Source of the DNA: Dillenia suffruticosa
Taxonomy: Eukaryota; Streptophyta; Magnoliopsida; Dilleniales; Dilleniaceae
Length of the DNA stretch: 64,000 nucleotides
NCBI GenBank assembly: GCA_033439265.1
Contig: JAVTVX010000034.1
Span: forward strand, 9,827,001 to 9,891,000
Direction of reading: 5' to 3'
In this document: in pieces, positions 23,903-35,800 of the stretch
Layout: every line of letters begins with the position of its first letter
Position numbering within the stretch: position 1 is the first letter of the stretch
Position numbers and translations under genes: made by a program
The notes under the pieces: generated by a model
Told to the model about the DNA's origin: nothing
What the model saw: only the letters and a program-made list of their open reading frames with translations
Databases searched by the model: none

Positions 23903-23920
23903 TCCCCGGCAGCGGCGCCA
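23903..23920 (-). other. Primer-binding site, tRNA-Asp type
   Basis: On the minus strand this reads TGGCGCCGCTGCCGGGGA, complementary to the 3' end of plant tRNA-Asp except for one base. It lies just inside the 5' LTR. Confidence 0.88.
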
Positions 23921-23925
23921 AAATT

Positions 23926-25479
23926 TGGTCAGGTTGTCGAAGCCCTCAAATTAATACTGATTCCCCCAATGTAACAAACGGTAGCAATAGTGGTTATCAG
24001 GTCGAATCCCAAGGAAACTATGTTAACTTAACTCCTTAGTAAATGCCAAAATAAAATGGGGGGTTTATAAAAGAAATTCCTAAATCAAAATTAAATAGGT
24101 AAAATTAAAAGACAAATCAAATATACAAAAATACTAAAATTTAAAGAAGAAATTCAATTCACCAAACTCCGATTCAAGGGTTCATATATTCGATTGTCTT
24201 ATTGATCATTGGTTGAAAATATTATTCTTGTAATTCAAGCATTTAACCTTAGATCTATTAGGATAGCCATAATAAATTTTGTGTTTTCCTAAAATAATTG
24301 ACCAAACCCAACATCCAATCAAAACTTATCATTAATCAACTGGGTACGATAGCGTTCCATATCAAACAATGACAACATTAAGTTCTGTAAAAACAGTTAA
24401 ACCAAAATGCAAATAACCAGAATAGCCGTACAATTATTCGATTTTGTTTCATCGATTCCTTAGGTTAAAATGAATATCGGCAAACGACCCATAAACATAT
24501 ATAACCTATTTGCTACTCGTACCATTCATTCATGACAATTACGGATCACTGAAATCCTGGATGCAGTAGAAAAATTGATATTTGAATTGAATTGTCAGAT
24601 TAACCAATACCAATCCTTCATAAAAATAAACCAAAAATCGACGAATACTTGAATTAAAAATGCAAGAAATTAAATAAAATACATAACCTCACAATGAACA
24701 ACAATCGATAAAAATTCCCCTTGAATCAAAATAAAAAAATTAGCCACTCATGGTGATAAGTGTCAACAATAAAATTAAAGAAAACTAAATGTTCCTAAGA
24801 AAGAAATAAAAACCTAATAAAGAATGACTTCTCTCTCTTCCAGAAAATTGCAGCCGCCTCCTTGGAGTTTTCTTTTTTTCTCTGCAGCAGCTCTCCCTTC
24901 TTGTGTAAAGAGTATTTGTTGTGTCCTTTATTGTGCAGCCCTTTTATATTTAAATAAGCAAGGCAGCCGGCCCTCTTTGGGGTGTATTTCCTTGTTTTTC
25001 TCCAACAACCCCTTTTTTTTTTTGGAAAATATATGTGTCTCTGCAGCAGCCCTCTTTTTGGAAAATAAAATATGTCTATGGTTGAATGCAACTTCTTGTG
25101 ATTAAATAAGTAAGGGCAGCCGGCCCTCTTGGAATGAAATTGAGAGAATGATTGTTTTCCTTCCATGAAGACTTCTAAATCAACTAGGAGATCTAAAATT
25201 AGGTAAATTATAAAATTTTTCTCCTACTAAAAATATTTTTATTAAAAGTAAAAATATTACTAAAATGTTGAAATTAGAATTCAAGCTCCACTTCTTCAAA
25301 GTCCAATAAGATGTCTTGATCCAATTAGTTCCAAAATTGTCTCATTAAGCCCAATTTGCTCCAAGTCTTCAATTTCAATCTCCTAAAAATAAAATTCAAT
25401 AAACACAACCATTAGGGTATTAAACAATCCAAAATCAAACCATAATATTAACAATAAAAATGACAATTTGTGCATTTCA
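23926..25479 (-). repeat. Athila 5' LTR (right copy, 1554 bp)
   Basis: Plus-strand ends are TGGTCAGGTTGTCGAAG and TTGTGCATTTCA. It is the partner of 15530-17073. Frames at 24824-25105 and 24795-25166 are spurious. Confidence 0.92.
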
Positions 25480-25484
25480 GTTCT
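25480..25484. repeat. Target-site duplication GTTCT, right copy
   Basis: Second copy of the Athila target duplication; the chromovirus integrase continues immediately after it. Confidence 0.92.
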
Positions 25485-26470
25485 ATTGGCCAGCAATGAA
25501 GGAAACAGTTAATGAATTAGTTCGAGAGTGTGATGTTTATCAAAGAAATAAGCATGAAAACTTACCATATCCAGGCTTGCTTCAACCTCTTCCTATTCCT
25601 ACTCAAGCATGGTCAAAAGTCAGCATGGACTTCATAGAGGGGTTACCTGAATCTCATGGTTCCAATACCATTCTCGTGGTAATTGAGAAGCTTAGAAAAT
25701 TTAGGAATTTCATGGCTTTGCAACATCCATATTCTGCAAGTAAAGAAGCATAATTATTCCTTGACAACATCTTTAAGCTACATGGCCTTCCTGATTCTAT
25801 TATCTCTGATAGGGATAGGATTTTCACCAGCCTATTTTGGAAAGAAATGTTCAGACTTATGGGAATTCAACTCAAGATGAGCAGTGCTTACCATCCTCAA
25901 ACTGATGGGCAAAGTGAGAGGTTGAATCAATGTGTCGAATGCTACCTCAGATCCATGTCTTCTGATAGGCCTGCACTATTGTTTCAATGGTTGAGTTTGG
26001 CAGAGTGGTGGTACAATACAAACTACCACAGTAGCCTTCACATGACACCATTTGAGGCTTTATATGGTTACCAACCTAGGCAGCTACCAATGGGGCCTTA
26101 TGTAGAGTCTGTTACACCTGCTGCGGTAGACTTCATTAAGAACAAACAAGCAATGCTTCAGATTCTGTGAGATCATCTGCACAAAGCTCAAAACAGGATG
26201 AAATTATATGTTAATCAGCATAGAACAGAAAGAGAGTTTAAGGTTGGGGATATGGTTTACTTAAAGTTGCAACCCTATAGGCAAAACTCAGTGGAGTTAC
26301 GGAAACAACTTAAGTTGTCGTCGAAATTCTATGGCCCATTCCAAGTGATTGCAAAGGTGGGAAGCATAGCTTATAGACTGCAATTATCTCCTAAATCAAA
26401 AATATACCCAGTGTTTCATGTGTCACCATTAAAAAAACGGATTGGTCCTACACAATCTGCAATGCCTTAG
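25485..26470 (+). pseudogene. Chromovirus integrase, remainder
   Basis: The gag-pol frame resumes with YWPAMKETVNELVRECD and the CxxC half of the zinc finger, where the second Cys is Tyr (CDVYQ). The core follows: VSMDFIEGLPES (first Asp, near 25624), DSIISDRDRIFTS (second Asp, near 25795) and [13 protein letters not shown] (Glu, near 25890). A C-terminal GPFQVIAKVGSIAYRLQL segment ends in a PVFHVSPLKK motif. In-frame stops at 25751-25753 (TAA), 26168-26170 (TGA) and 26468-26470 (TAG) sit where Gln, Arg and Gln are expected. No frameshift is seen. Confidence 0.9.
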
Positions 26471-26476
26471 CTTTCA

Positions 26477-26659
26477 TTGTTGGGATCAGATAACCAGGTA
26501 TTGGTTAAACCAGAGCCAGTTCTGAAGAGAAAAGTCATTTGGAGAAACAACAAGTCTGTTACTCAAGTATTGATCAAGTGGATTAATCTGAGTTTGGAAG
26601 AATCAACTTGGGAGGATTTGAATTTTATTAGAGCTCAGTTTCTAGGTTTCAATCCTTGA
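26477..26659 (+). pseudogene. Chromodomain at the end of the chromovirus integrase
   Basis: The segment PEPVLKRKVIWRNNKSVTQV continues as a chromodomain-like fold with VLIKWINLSLEESTWED. This defines the element as a chromovirus. Such domains are thought to direct integration to certain chromatin. It follows the TAG at 26468 in the same frame and ends at the normal C terminus. The domain sequence itself looks intact; being downstream of many stops, it is not expressed. Confidence 0.88.
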
Positions 26660-26691
26660 GGACAAGGATTACTTTCAAAGGAGGGCATACT

Positions 26692-27108
26692 TGTAACAGA
26701 CAGCTCAGCTTAAGGCAGAAGACTTCATGTAACAGTTAGGAATATAGGAAGGTAGTTGAGTTAGTTGAATTGTAACTGCAATCTGTTGAGAGCAGTTAGG
26801 AGGGCAATTAGGAGTTACAGAGGTAGCTAGCCTATAAATACCTGTAAGAGTGCAGAAGAAGGGCATTGAGAAATTGTTATGAATTCTAGCCTTCTCTTTC
26901 TTCTTTCTTCTCTCACTTTCTCTCTTCAATTCTCTCTTCCTCCTCCCCCTTCTCTATCCCTTTCTACTTCTTTACAAACCTCTATCTGCAGTATACTCAG
27001 TGTGATCTGCAAGTTGCATTGCTGAGTATCGTCCCTGAAAATGTTCGTAGTTGGCACTTGTCGACTTACTCTATTGTTTCAAGTCGACATCCATCCTAGG
27101 CTGTTACA
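26692..27108 (+). repeat. Chromovirus 3' LTR (417 bp)
   Basis: Runs from TGTAACAGACAGC to CTAGGCTGTTACA, preceded by the purine tract AAAGGAGGGCAT. It carries a 12-bp insertion (a partial repeat of AGTTAGGAG) that the 5' LTR lacks. Confidence 0.93.
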
Positions 27109-27113
27109 CACTT
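27109..27113. repeat. Target-site duplication CACTT, right copy
   Basis: Second copy of the chromovirus target duplication; matches 11718-11722. Confidence 0.9.
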
Positions 27114-27872
27114 CCACTGCTTTTGTGCCTTTCGTGGCTTCCTCAAGAAGCTACCTCTCTCTCTTTTTTTCTTTTTATTGTTTGTTTTTAGCAACACCAT
27201 GCAAACACACAAGGAGACAAAGCCAAGCATTTAATGCTTTGAAACTAGACATCTTCATTTTTAAAACATGCAAATGGGGCTGGACCAAGAATGGGCTTTA
27301 TTGTGAGCCCAACACCAATGCTTCGATCCCAACGTAGATAACATAACCTCATTCTAGACTCCTAACCCATTTTTTCCCGCTTCCTCTTGCACTTCACTTT
27401 GTAATCAGCTTCCTCCTAGTTCTCACTCATTTTCCCCCAATATTGTTTACGCATGAAATTTGGTTTTTCCTTCTTCAGTATTGTCTTGTTCATTGCATTG
27501 CGCATAAATTTACTATTTTGATGCGGAAGTTGTTTTCAACTTTTTTATTAACACTGTTATTGTATCTAAATTTGTCTTCCAATACATAAAATTATAAAAT
27601 ACAATTAGAACAGAAATTTAAGAAAATATATTTTGCAAAAGGAATAAAAAAAATTAGTTTTCCTCAAACAATTTCTACACCATTTGCTTTGTTTTCGAAA
27701 ATCTCATTTCAAGTTAGCCCTTACTATATTTTTTAACTCTTTAATAACATAGCTATAACTGCAAAAGTTATAAAAAAAAGATAATCCTTTAAAATTATGC
27801 CTAAATTAACTACATTATGATAAATAAAAAATACAATTAATTGAAGTACTCTCTTATCCCTATACTATAAGA
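27114..27872. other. Intergenic, no gene recognised
   Basis: Old flanking sequence continuing from before the chromovirus. AT-rich, with pyrimidine-rich patches, and no supported coding frame. Confidence 0.5.
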
Positions 27873-28162
27873 AAACAGGGTATCAACGACGGACAATTAC
27901 CGACGAAAAAAATCCGATGTAAATAGTGACTGAATTGCGACGGATTAACGACAGATGGGTTACTGAGAGATTAGCGAGAGATTAACGATGAAAATTAGTT
28001 ACGAAAATATTTCTGTTGCAAATCCGTCGGTGTAGTGATTTAGAGTAAAAAAAAACTATGTAATGTAAACCTATCAGCGATGGATTAGTAACGAAATTTT
28101 TAGCGATAGAAAATGTCCTTCACTAATCCATCGGTGTAATGATCAAAGGTAAAAAAAAAAAA
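27873..28162. mobile_element. CACTA terminal fragment
   Basis: TACTATAAGAAAACAGG resembles a CACTACAAGAAAA terminus with two C-to-T changes. It is followed by subterminal CGACGGA and GCGACGGATTA motifs. A 104-bp imperfect tandem repeat (AATCCGTCGGTGTAGTGAT at 28021, AATCCATCGGTGTAATGAT at 28125) ends it. No opposite end was found; it abuts a truncated LTR. Confidence 0.6.
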
Positions 28163-28676
28163 AAATGTAAAGCTATATATATATATATGAATAATAAACC
28201 CTAAAATTTCTTCCTTATTCAAATTAGTTTTTAAGAAGGAATAAAACTCCCTAAAAGATAATATTCTAATAATTTAAAATAAAAGAAAAGTTCTTAAAAA
28301 TCTGAGATTTACATTTTCAAAAATTTCTTTTCCCAAATATTAGGAATGGAATAAAAATTTTCAATATCTTCAATATTCCAATTCCACTCCAATTTCCTCT
28401 TGAATGTGTAACTAGGAAAGGAAATTTTTACTGTAATAAATCTTCAAAACCTCTTGCTTGCCTCTTGAAATCCTCGTGCCCACGTGCTAATGAAAGATCA
28501 TTGCTATCCAATTTTTCATACTTTACAAAATTGCTCAAATTTAACTCGTTTTTCTTCGTTTTCCATAATAAGTTTTCTCCTAAATCAAATGTCACAAAAT
28601 ATAAATATTATTGTAATATTTATTCAAAAATAATAAAAAATCAATCGCAAATATTACATTTATTTAAACCCTATCA
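28163..28676 (-). repeat. Truncated 3' LTR of the Athila derivative
   Basis: Matches 33009-33513 (for example TTTTTAAGAAGGAATAAAAC and TTCATACTTTACAAAATTGC) and ends CCCTATCA. About 1 kb of the LTR's left part is missing. Confidence 0.88.
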
Positions 28677-28690
28677 AATTCCCCCACACC
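28677..28690 (-). other. Polypurine tract of the Athila derivative
   Basis: On the minus strand this reads GGTGTGGGGGAATT next to the LTR end. Confidence 0.8.
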
Positions 28691-30853
28691 TAGATGATAC
28701 TTGTCCTCAAGTATCCCTAACTAAAATAAAATTAAAACTATCTAACCTATTTTTTTTTCTTCCAAGCGTCCAAGTCAACAATTACTACAAAAGTCAAACT
28801 GAAAACATAATCGAAATAACAAGTATTTCATAACGATCCGCACTAAAACAACCACTACATATCCCAACAGCCTCTTATGAAATCCAAATAGCAAGATTCG
28901 ACAATTCTCTCCAAGGGTTCACTCTAATGCACTTGAAAGGGTGAAGAATATATATGTCTCTCAAATCAACAATATAGAATGTCATTACTATATGCTTGCA
29001 AATATATCAAATCTCTACCACTTAAAAATTTAAATTTCATGCATCAATCTAAAGGTCTTTTATTTGGTTGTAATGGGGTTTGGGTAAAGGGTAGGATAAA
29101 GGGATATTTAAGGGTTAAAAACGTATCAAAAACCATATATAACTAACCACACAATTTTTTATAACATTGATCGATTTTTGTCTCAACAAATAGCAAACAA
29201 AATTGACTTCTTGCTTTTCAAATGAATAGGCAATAGCAAACAACATACAAGAATATCAAATGTTTTCTCAATTTTCTATGACTGAAGTGTAAATGAATTT
29301 TCAATTAAGATACAACACTTCTTTTTCTCATCCACTTTTTTTTTCTTTTTCTTTTTTTTCATCATTTTTTTCTTTTTTTTTCTCTTGCCCCTTTTTTTTT
29401 CTCTTGCCCCCCCCTTTTTTTTTTTCATTTTCGAACATATACCATCTTCATGAAAATGTCAATATCAAAATTCCAATCATCATCTTCCTATTGAGGTAAA
29501 TATAAAACCAAAATCATACAATTAAATATATATACCTTTGGTACAAGGGTTTGAAACGAAAGCTAAAATCAAAGGTTATGTGTTGTAATGAGTGGGTTTT
29601 AAAGAAGAAAAAGGGTAAAAGTCTCAAATTGGTTAACTAAGGGTTTATGAAATTAGGGTAGGGATTTTTAGAAACCCAAAATGGGTAAATCCTAAGTGCC
29701 TTTGTCATTTCTATACATAAAATTCTAGAGTGTAGTCTTGAAATGCATAACAATGCAAGTTCTAGAATGTACAATCCAAATGTGATAATCACTCATCAAG
29801 AAAAATAATCTCAAACATAAAAAATGAATTTGCTCGTTTTTTGCTCAAAACCTCACTTTTTAAGTAAAGTTTATGTCAAATCTTTGCATGCTCATCATTC
29901 AAAGAAAACTATTAAAGATATGAGTAGCCATTTCAAGCACAAAAGCCATTGATACAAGCCATTGTTCATATATCTCTAGTCAACCAAATAGTATATATCA
30001 ACCAAGAAAGCTCGGAATTTTTGTTTTTTTCAATTTTTTTCATTTTTTTTATTTTTTTGAGAAAACAAAATCTGAATTAGTATAACAAAGAAAACAAATA
30101 TAGTGTGAAAAAAAATACCTAACATCCCCCCATACCTAAATCATACATTGTCCTCAATGTATGCTCAAGTTAAGAGAGATAAAAAAAATGTATAAATAAA
30201 TCAAATAAAATAAAAGAACAAAGAACAAAGAACAAAGAACAAAGAACAAAGAAATAAAAGAGAAAGGTGAGAACAATACTCTCCTAGGGTAGAGTGGAGA
30301 ATGGAGAAACAATTCCAATAAACTTGAGAAAAGAGCTATGACGTGGGCATGCCGTAATCATCAAGCATTTCGGTCCATTATTGAGGTTTCAAGGTGGAGA
30401 GAGAAACCTTACAAAAAATAAAATGCAAGTGTTAAAATAGAAGTGAAATTCGTCTTTCTCTCGGTTTTTTTTCAGAAGTGTGTTGATTTTAGGGCGTGGG
30501 TACGCCTTAAATCATGTGTATGAATGTCTTTGTGTGTTCCTGTGGGCAGAAGTGAAGTTGGGTTAGGGCATGGGCACGATCTAATCAAGGAGCAAGGCTG
30601 TCCATGCATAAGTTGTGGGCAGAAATGAAAGTTTGTTATGGCGTGGGCATAGCATAACAAGAGACCACTTCCGGTTTTTTTTTTTTTTAAACCTAAATCA
30701 AGGATCAAGACTAAATCAAACCAACAAAAATGAGAATAAATAAACAAAAACAAAAATAAAAATAAAAATAAAAAAAACCATAAAGAAAGTATTGGGATGC
30801 CTCCCAACAATCGCTTTTGTTTAGTGTCTTTGGCTCGACATGATCTTCTCTTT
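28691..30853 (-). other. Noncoding 3' region of the Athila derivative
   Basis: No protein is recognised. Parts match the noncoding region of the nested Athila at 17281-17460. A second ATGGGGGGATGTT-type purine tract with TTGAGGACAATG lies at about 30120-30165. T- and C-rich low-complexity runs occur at 29330-29430, and a (GAACAAA)n-like run at 30215-30252. Confidence 0.65.
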
Positions 30854-31720
30854 TCAACCTCGCTCAAACATTGGTCCAATCCATTTTGATTTCAACTTAC
30901 CTGGCATGAACTTCAATTTTGAATTAAAGTGAAGGATTTTATGACCTACCATAAATTGCTTTCGGTGTGGGAGTTTGTCTTGAAAAAATTTGTCCCATTG
31001 TGCAAAATTATTTGTAAAATTCTCCTTAAACACAAAATCCAATTTATTTTGCACAAAAGAGTCATGAATTATGAAGTCCATCTCCTTCTCATCATTTTGT
31101 TCCTCGAAATATGCCAATCTACCAGGAAAAGGAGGAGAGATAGTTAGTTTCAAATTTGAGTTGTTTGGCTCCTTACTTACCTTCGTGGCCGATTCATTCA
31201 ATATTGATACTTTGTTTTGTTCAGCCTCTTTATCTTCTTCAGTTGTTGATGAGTTGTCTTCCACTTCTTTTGATGATTTTTCTAATTGACTCACTGTTGC
31301 CATCAATTGTGACATTTGATTTTCTAAATTTTGGATGCTAACTCTTGTCTTCTGTTGAAATTGTTGGCTTTCCTGTTGAATTAACAAAGTACTGTTAGCC
31401 AAACTTTTAACAATCTCTTCTAGAGAATACCTTGGTTCGAAAAAGTTTGTTGAGGCTGAAATTAAGATTGGACTTGCGGTTGTTGTTGAAATTCTTGTGG
31501 CCAATTTCCATAACTGAAGTTTGGTTGATCCCACCATCCTGGGTTGTAGGGGTTCGAATATGGATTATCATAAAGAATGAGACACTTATCGGTTGGATGC
31601 CCCATATTCGAGCAAATACAACATGCTTTCACTTGTTGGATTTGTCCTATAACAAATCTTTCCACAATAGAAATTAGGGAATCTATTTTATGTTCGAGGG
31701 AAGAACTACTCACTTCATTG
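30854..31720 (-). pseudogene. Gag fragment fused to an integrase C-terminal tail
   Basis: The minus-strand frame 31462-31713 carries a gag zinc knuckle (CCICSNMGHPTDKC near 31610) and a YNPGWWDQPN linker. A second frame, 30854-31537, continues with the gag linker (SIQNLENQMSQLMATVSQLE) and an ISPPFPGRLAYFEEQ segment. It then passes without a break into KQFMVGHKILHF and PGKLKSKWIGPM, the integrase tail. The nested Athila has the same two ends separated by the whole of pol. The fusion junction lies roughly at 30960-31060. Most of the N-terminal Gag domain is gone. Whether the fused protein is made is unknown. Confidence 0.75.
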
Positions 31721-31972
31721 ATCCTTGTTGGAACATCTTGTCATATTCCAAATTGATAGAGAGTCTCAATATTAGAAAAATCACTGCAAAAAGCATGTTC
31801 ATTAAAATCAGAAAATAACAACTCCCTTAAAGTCTTTTGACTGGGCATGTCCGAATGTTTAAAATCTTTCTCTTCAATGTCGTTGACAAACTTTCAGTAA
31901 ATTCACTATAAATATTAGTCCCAAAAATAAAACGGAAACAAAACTTAAAAGAAATAAATCACTTAACACCGT

Positions 31973-31989
31973 TCCCGGCAACGGCGCCA
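31973..31989 (-). other. Primer-binding site, tRNA-Asp
   Basis: On the minus strand this reads TGGCGCCGTTGCCGGGA, a match to the plant tRNA-Asp 3' end, just inside the LTR. Confidence 0.9.
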
Positions 31990-31994
31990 AAATT

Positions 31995-33513
31995 TGGTGT
32001 GTCGTCAAACAATCAAAAATAAAATTACCTACTTTACTAAGACGAGTCTAGGGTGAACAGGGTCGAATCCACAGAGAATAGTGGATTTATCTCTTTCAAG
32101 AAAAATGAAAATATGGGGGGTTTGAGAGATGATCTAAATCTAATAAAAATAAATAAATCAATGAAAATTAATTAAAATAAAACAACTAAATAATATCAAT
32201 TAAAAGAGAATGTTAATGAGAGAAAACCTAACCAAATGAGTTATTTCCACCTTGATATATTTGATTGATTATCGATACAAAAATTATTCGATATTATGCG
32301 AATAAATTGGTTATAGCCGCTAAATACCACGAAACGACCAATCTCTCCTTACTTTTTCGGTAATCAAGATACCATCGTTAATTATTTCCATAATCGAAAG
32401 ACAACCCAAAAGACCCTCGTTGGATTTAATGTTCCGACAGTATTAAGATTTAGAGAGATCCAATTCGAATCAGTAAATTCCAATCTGAATTTATTTAAAT
32501 TAGATTAACTAATCTGTTGACATAAATCCTACCACTTGCGAGGTCATAAAATTATGTCAATTACCACTTTATTAAAAACACACAAATCTTGCTGTTCTTG
32601 AATGGTTGTAGAGTATTCTAGGGTTATTAAACATAGGCATCTATTTAACAATTCCAAAACAATCATAAATACTAAGTATAGAGATTAAATAAATACCCAC
32701 AAATATCAAGCAAATAAGATCATTTAGATCTCCTAATTGTCATTTATCAATGTTTCAATAATGTTTTGACTAGAAAAATAAATTAGAAACAAAATATAAT
32801 AAAAGAAAAACTCAAAAATAAATAAAAATGGAATGAGAATGTTGGAACTACATTATTGCAAATGTTTCTCGGCTGGTTGCTGCTACCTTTCCAACAATTA
32901 TGCCTTTTCTAGTGCAAAGGCAAGGAAAAAGAAGGAGCCTCTAAGTTGCTGGCTACTGTGGACGTGGGGCTCCTGCCCCTCCCTGGGCTGCCTCCCAAAG
33001 TGTGAAACGCTTATATATATATAAGAGTAGTAAACCCTAAAATTCCTTTCTTATTTAAATTAGTTTTTAAGAAGGAATAAAACTCCCTAAAAGATAATAT
33101 TCTAAAAATTTAAAATAAAAGAAAAGTTCCTAAAAATCTGAAATTTACATTTTCAAAAATTTCTTTTTCTAAATATTAGGAATGAAATAAAAATTTTCAA
33201 TATTTTCAATATTCCAATTCCATTCCAATTTTCTCTTGAATGTGTAACTGGGAAAGGAAATTTTTAATATAGTAAATCTTCAAAATCTCTTGTTTGTCTC
33301 TTGAAATCCACGTGCCCACATACTAATGAAAGAGTATTGCTGTCCAATTTTTCATACTTTACAAAATTGCTCCAATTTAACTCGTTTTTTTTTTATTTTC
33401 TATAATAAGTTTCCTCCTAAATCAAATGTCACAAAACATAAATATTATTGTAATATTTATTCAAAAATAATACAAAATTAATCGTAAATATTATATTTAT
33501 TTAAGACCTATCA
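31995..33513 (-). repeat. 5' LTR of the Athila derivative (1519 bp)
   Basis: Plus-strand ends are TGGTGTGTCGTCAAAC and AGACCTATCA. It shares its layout with the nested Athila LTR (GTCGAATCC start region, then AT-rich), but the sequence differs, so this is another family. Confidence 0.87.
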
Positions 33514-33783
33514 GTAAGTTTTGATCTTTCGTTTAATCCTCCGTTTCTTGAGTTTAATTGAAGTTTTAGAAGTCCATAAGGTGAATTTAAGTGGAGAGTG
33601 GTTGATTGGCAGGAGATTGAACTAGAGAGGGAGAAGGAGAGAACACAATCACGAAGAGAGAGAGTCGGGGCAGGGGAGGAGAAGAGAAAAAGGGAAGAAG
33701 AAAAAGAAAGAAAAATATGAGAGGTGGTGGGACCCACCCCTTTGTTTTGACTTTCTTTTTTTTTTTTTCTCTTTTCTCGGTGT

Positions 33784-33819
<36 letters not shown>

Positions 33820-35594
33820 TGGGAAAAAGGATAAAAGTATGGGAAGGGGGAACCAAAGGAATCCGTATGGGAGTGAGAGAAGTGCTTTATTTTATTGCAG
33901 AAATCAAAAGAAATGCCATCTTGAATTTCCCATACTTAGGTAGCATATAGTACTAGCAGTGTAGTGTGTTTGATGTTTATTTCTATCTTAAAAAAATAGA
34001 TTTCTCTTTTCTTAGAAATAATATCCTTATTTAAATATTTATATTCTTTTTACCCATATAGAAATTTTTAGAAATCTTTATCAAATTAAGGCTGTTCTTC
34101 ATTTCTATTCTCATAATTTAATCACACTAAAGAGATGTTTTGTAATTCACAAGATTAGTTGTTGAGATATATATTGTTTTTCATATCTATTAATTGGATG
34201 TTCTGATTTTATATTCTATTCTCTAATTTATATTTCATATTAATTTGATTGATTAAATTAATTAAATAAAAATATTTTATGAGTATTATTGAATAATTCC
34301 TTATCTATTGGAATACCTATTCAATTATATGTTATTCGTTTGAATTCAAATCTAAATCTATCATAATAGTAGCCGGAAATAGTTTATTATGGCTAATAGG
34401 AACTCTTGATCCTACAACAAAAGAAATGTATGGTGGTTTTGGTTAAATTATGATCTATGTGTTATTTGATAAATAAAATGTAAATTTTGACATGTGATAA
34501 GATTAATTTGATGGTGACATGAAATAGTTTATTATGGCTAAAAGTTTTAAGGCTACTACCCATCAAAACTAATTATATTGAAATCATCCAAAATAAGGAA
34601 TGATAGCTTTATAAAGAGTGGGAAGACCAAAACAATCTTGGGAATTTTCATTTCATGTATTTTATAAAAGAAATTCTTAAATTTTTGTCAAACAATCCGA
34701 CTTCAAAACTTCAAAATCGTTACGGGAGAAATTTATCTTCATTTTCTAAAATTGTCGTTCAATTCAAAATTTATAAAAGCCTTTGTTATGTGCTAACCCA
34801 TGCATACTAGCGTGATTGATAAAAAAGATTGAGCAATTTACAATGCCTCATGCTATATTATTTTTTTTATTAATAATTAATAATTAATTTGTCTGACCTA
34901 AAATTTTAGGTTCAAGGTTGCCTCCAATTAGCCGTTATCTTAAAACTTTTGGGTGATTTAGTCAATTATTATAATTGATTTAACTAATCATTCAATCATT
35001 ATGATTGATTTGGTCAATCATTATATATTTTATTGATTTTGTTGATCACTAATATTGATTTAGTCAACCATTATATATTTAGTTCATTTAAGTATTTAGT
35101 CAACTATTATATATTTGGTTGTTTTAGTTGATTAATTTATTCAATTATTATATATTTAGAAGACTAGCATTATTCTTATTTCTTTCTTTCTTTCTCATTG
35201 ATTTTATTTTACTTCCTTTCCTTTTTTCTACTGGCTAGCCTTGTATAAATAAATTCTCTCACCACACTCTGTATGCAAATAAGTAGAGACAATTTTCTCT
35301 TATAAGTAACTTTCTTTCTTCTCAAAGAATAATCTTTCCTCTTATAATGCTTTTTAGCAATCAATACAAAAAATTTCTTTTTTCTTTCTCTTCTTCTTCC
35401 TTGTGTTTGATATTATATTTTTAATTTTACTTTGATATAATTTTTCTACGAAAAAGTGGTTCTAGATTGCATGTTTAGAAACACACGAGAAGTCTGATAC
35501 CAAGGTTAAAATTTTTCAACACTTCATCCTCTCATCATCACTTATCACTTGGTCTAGATTTCGTTTGTCCGGTTTTTGTTAAACGAGTAGAATC
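33514..35594. other. Intergenic with microsatellite and degenerate repeats
   Basis: A purine-rich zone with an (AG)n microsatellite at 33785-33815 precedes AT-rich sequence. From about 34945 to 35165 a TAGTCAAYNATTATATATTT unit recurs in degenerate form several times. No coding frame is supported. Confidence 0.55.
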
Positions 35595-35800
35595 ACTACA
35601 AAAAATGGCTTTTAGTGACTAAAAATTAAAAATTGCCACTAAAATTTGATCACCTGAAGTATTTTTCAGTGACAAAAATGAAAAATCGTAACTAAATATT
35701 CGTCACCATTAAGTTTAATGACAAGAATGAAAAAGTGGTCACTAAAACTATCTTTTGGTCACATTTAGTGAGAACTTCTTTGATCACTAAATGTATATAA
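35595..35800. mobile_element. CACTA terminus without a partner
   Basis: CACTACAAAAAATGGC begins near 35595, followed by subterminal TTTAGTGAC/GTCACTAAA motifs. No inverted copy of this end was found in the next few kilobases, so the extent is unknown. Confidence 0.55.

Larger units (their letters stand above)
15530..25479 (-). mobile_element. Athila-type Ty3/gypsy, nested, minus strand (9.95 kb)
   Basis: LTRs of about 1.55 kb flank the unit (15530-17073 and 23926-25479), with a 5-bp duplication GTTCT. On the minus strand the order is 5' LTR, tRNA-Asp primer site, gag, protease, reverse transcriptase, RNase H, integrase, a 1.4-kb noncoding stretch, polypurine tract, 3' LTR. There is no chromodomain. 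The DLG protease triad and gag wording indicate the Athila branch; the lineage is inferred from motifs. Confidence 0.93.
11723..27108 (+). mobile_element. Ty3/gypsy chromovirus carrying a nested gypsy
   Basis: The host element has matching LTRs (11723-12127 and 26692-27108), a tRNA-Met primer site, one long gag-pol frame, a C-terminal chromodomain, and a 5-bp duplication CACTT. It is interrupted from 15530 to 25479 by an Athila-type element. Without that insertion it is about 5.4 kb, a normal chromovirus size. The RT and RNase H wording and the chromodomain suggest a Reina-like lineage; this is inferred, not searched. Confidence 0.92.
28163..33513 (-). mobile_element. Athila-type derivative lacking most of pol
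   Basis: A minus-strand element with a full right LTR (31995-33513), a tRNA-Asp primer site (31973-31989), part of gag, an integrase tail, a noncoding stretch and a polypurine tract, and a truncated left LTR (28163-28676). Protease, reverse transcriptase, RNase H and most of integrase are absent. The layout resembles the TR-GAG or LARD class of non-autonomous elements. No target duplication can be tested because the left end is lost. Confidence 0.85.

Noticed and set aside
33485-33950. Frames on both strands around the (AG)n microsatellite
   Set aside because: Ser/Leu and Arg/Glu runs are translations of purine/pyrimidine simple sequence.
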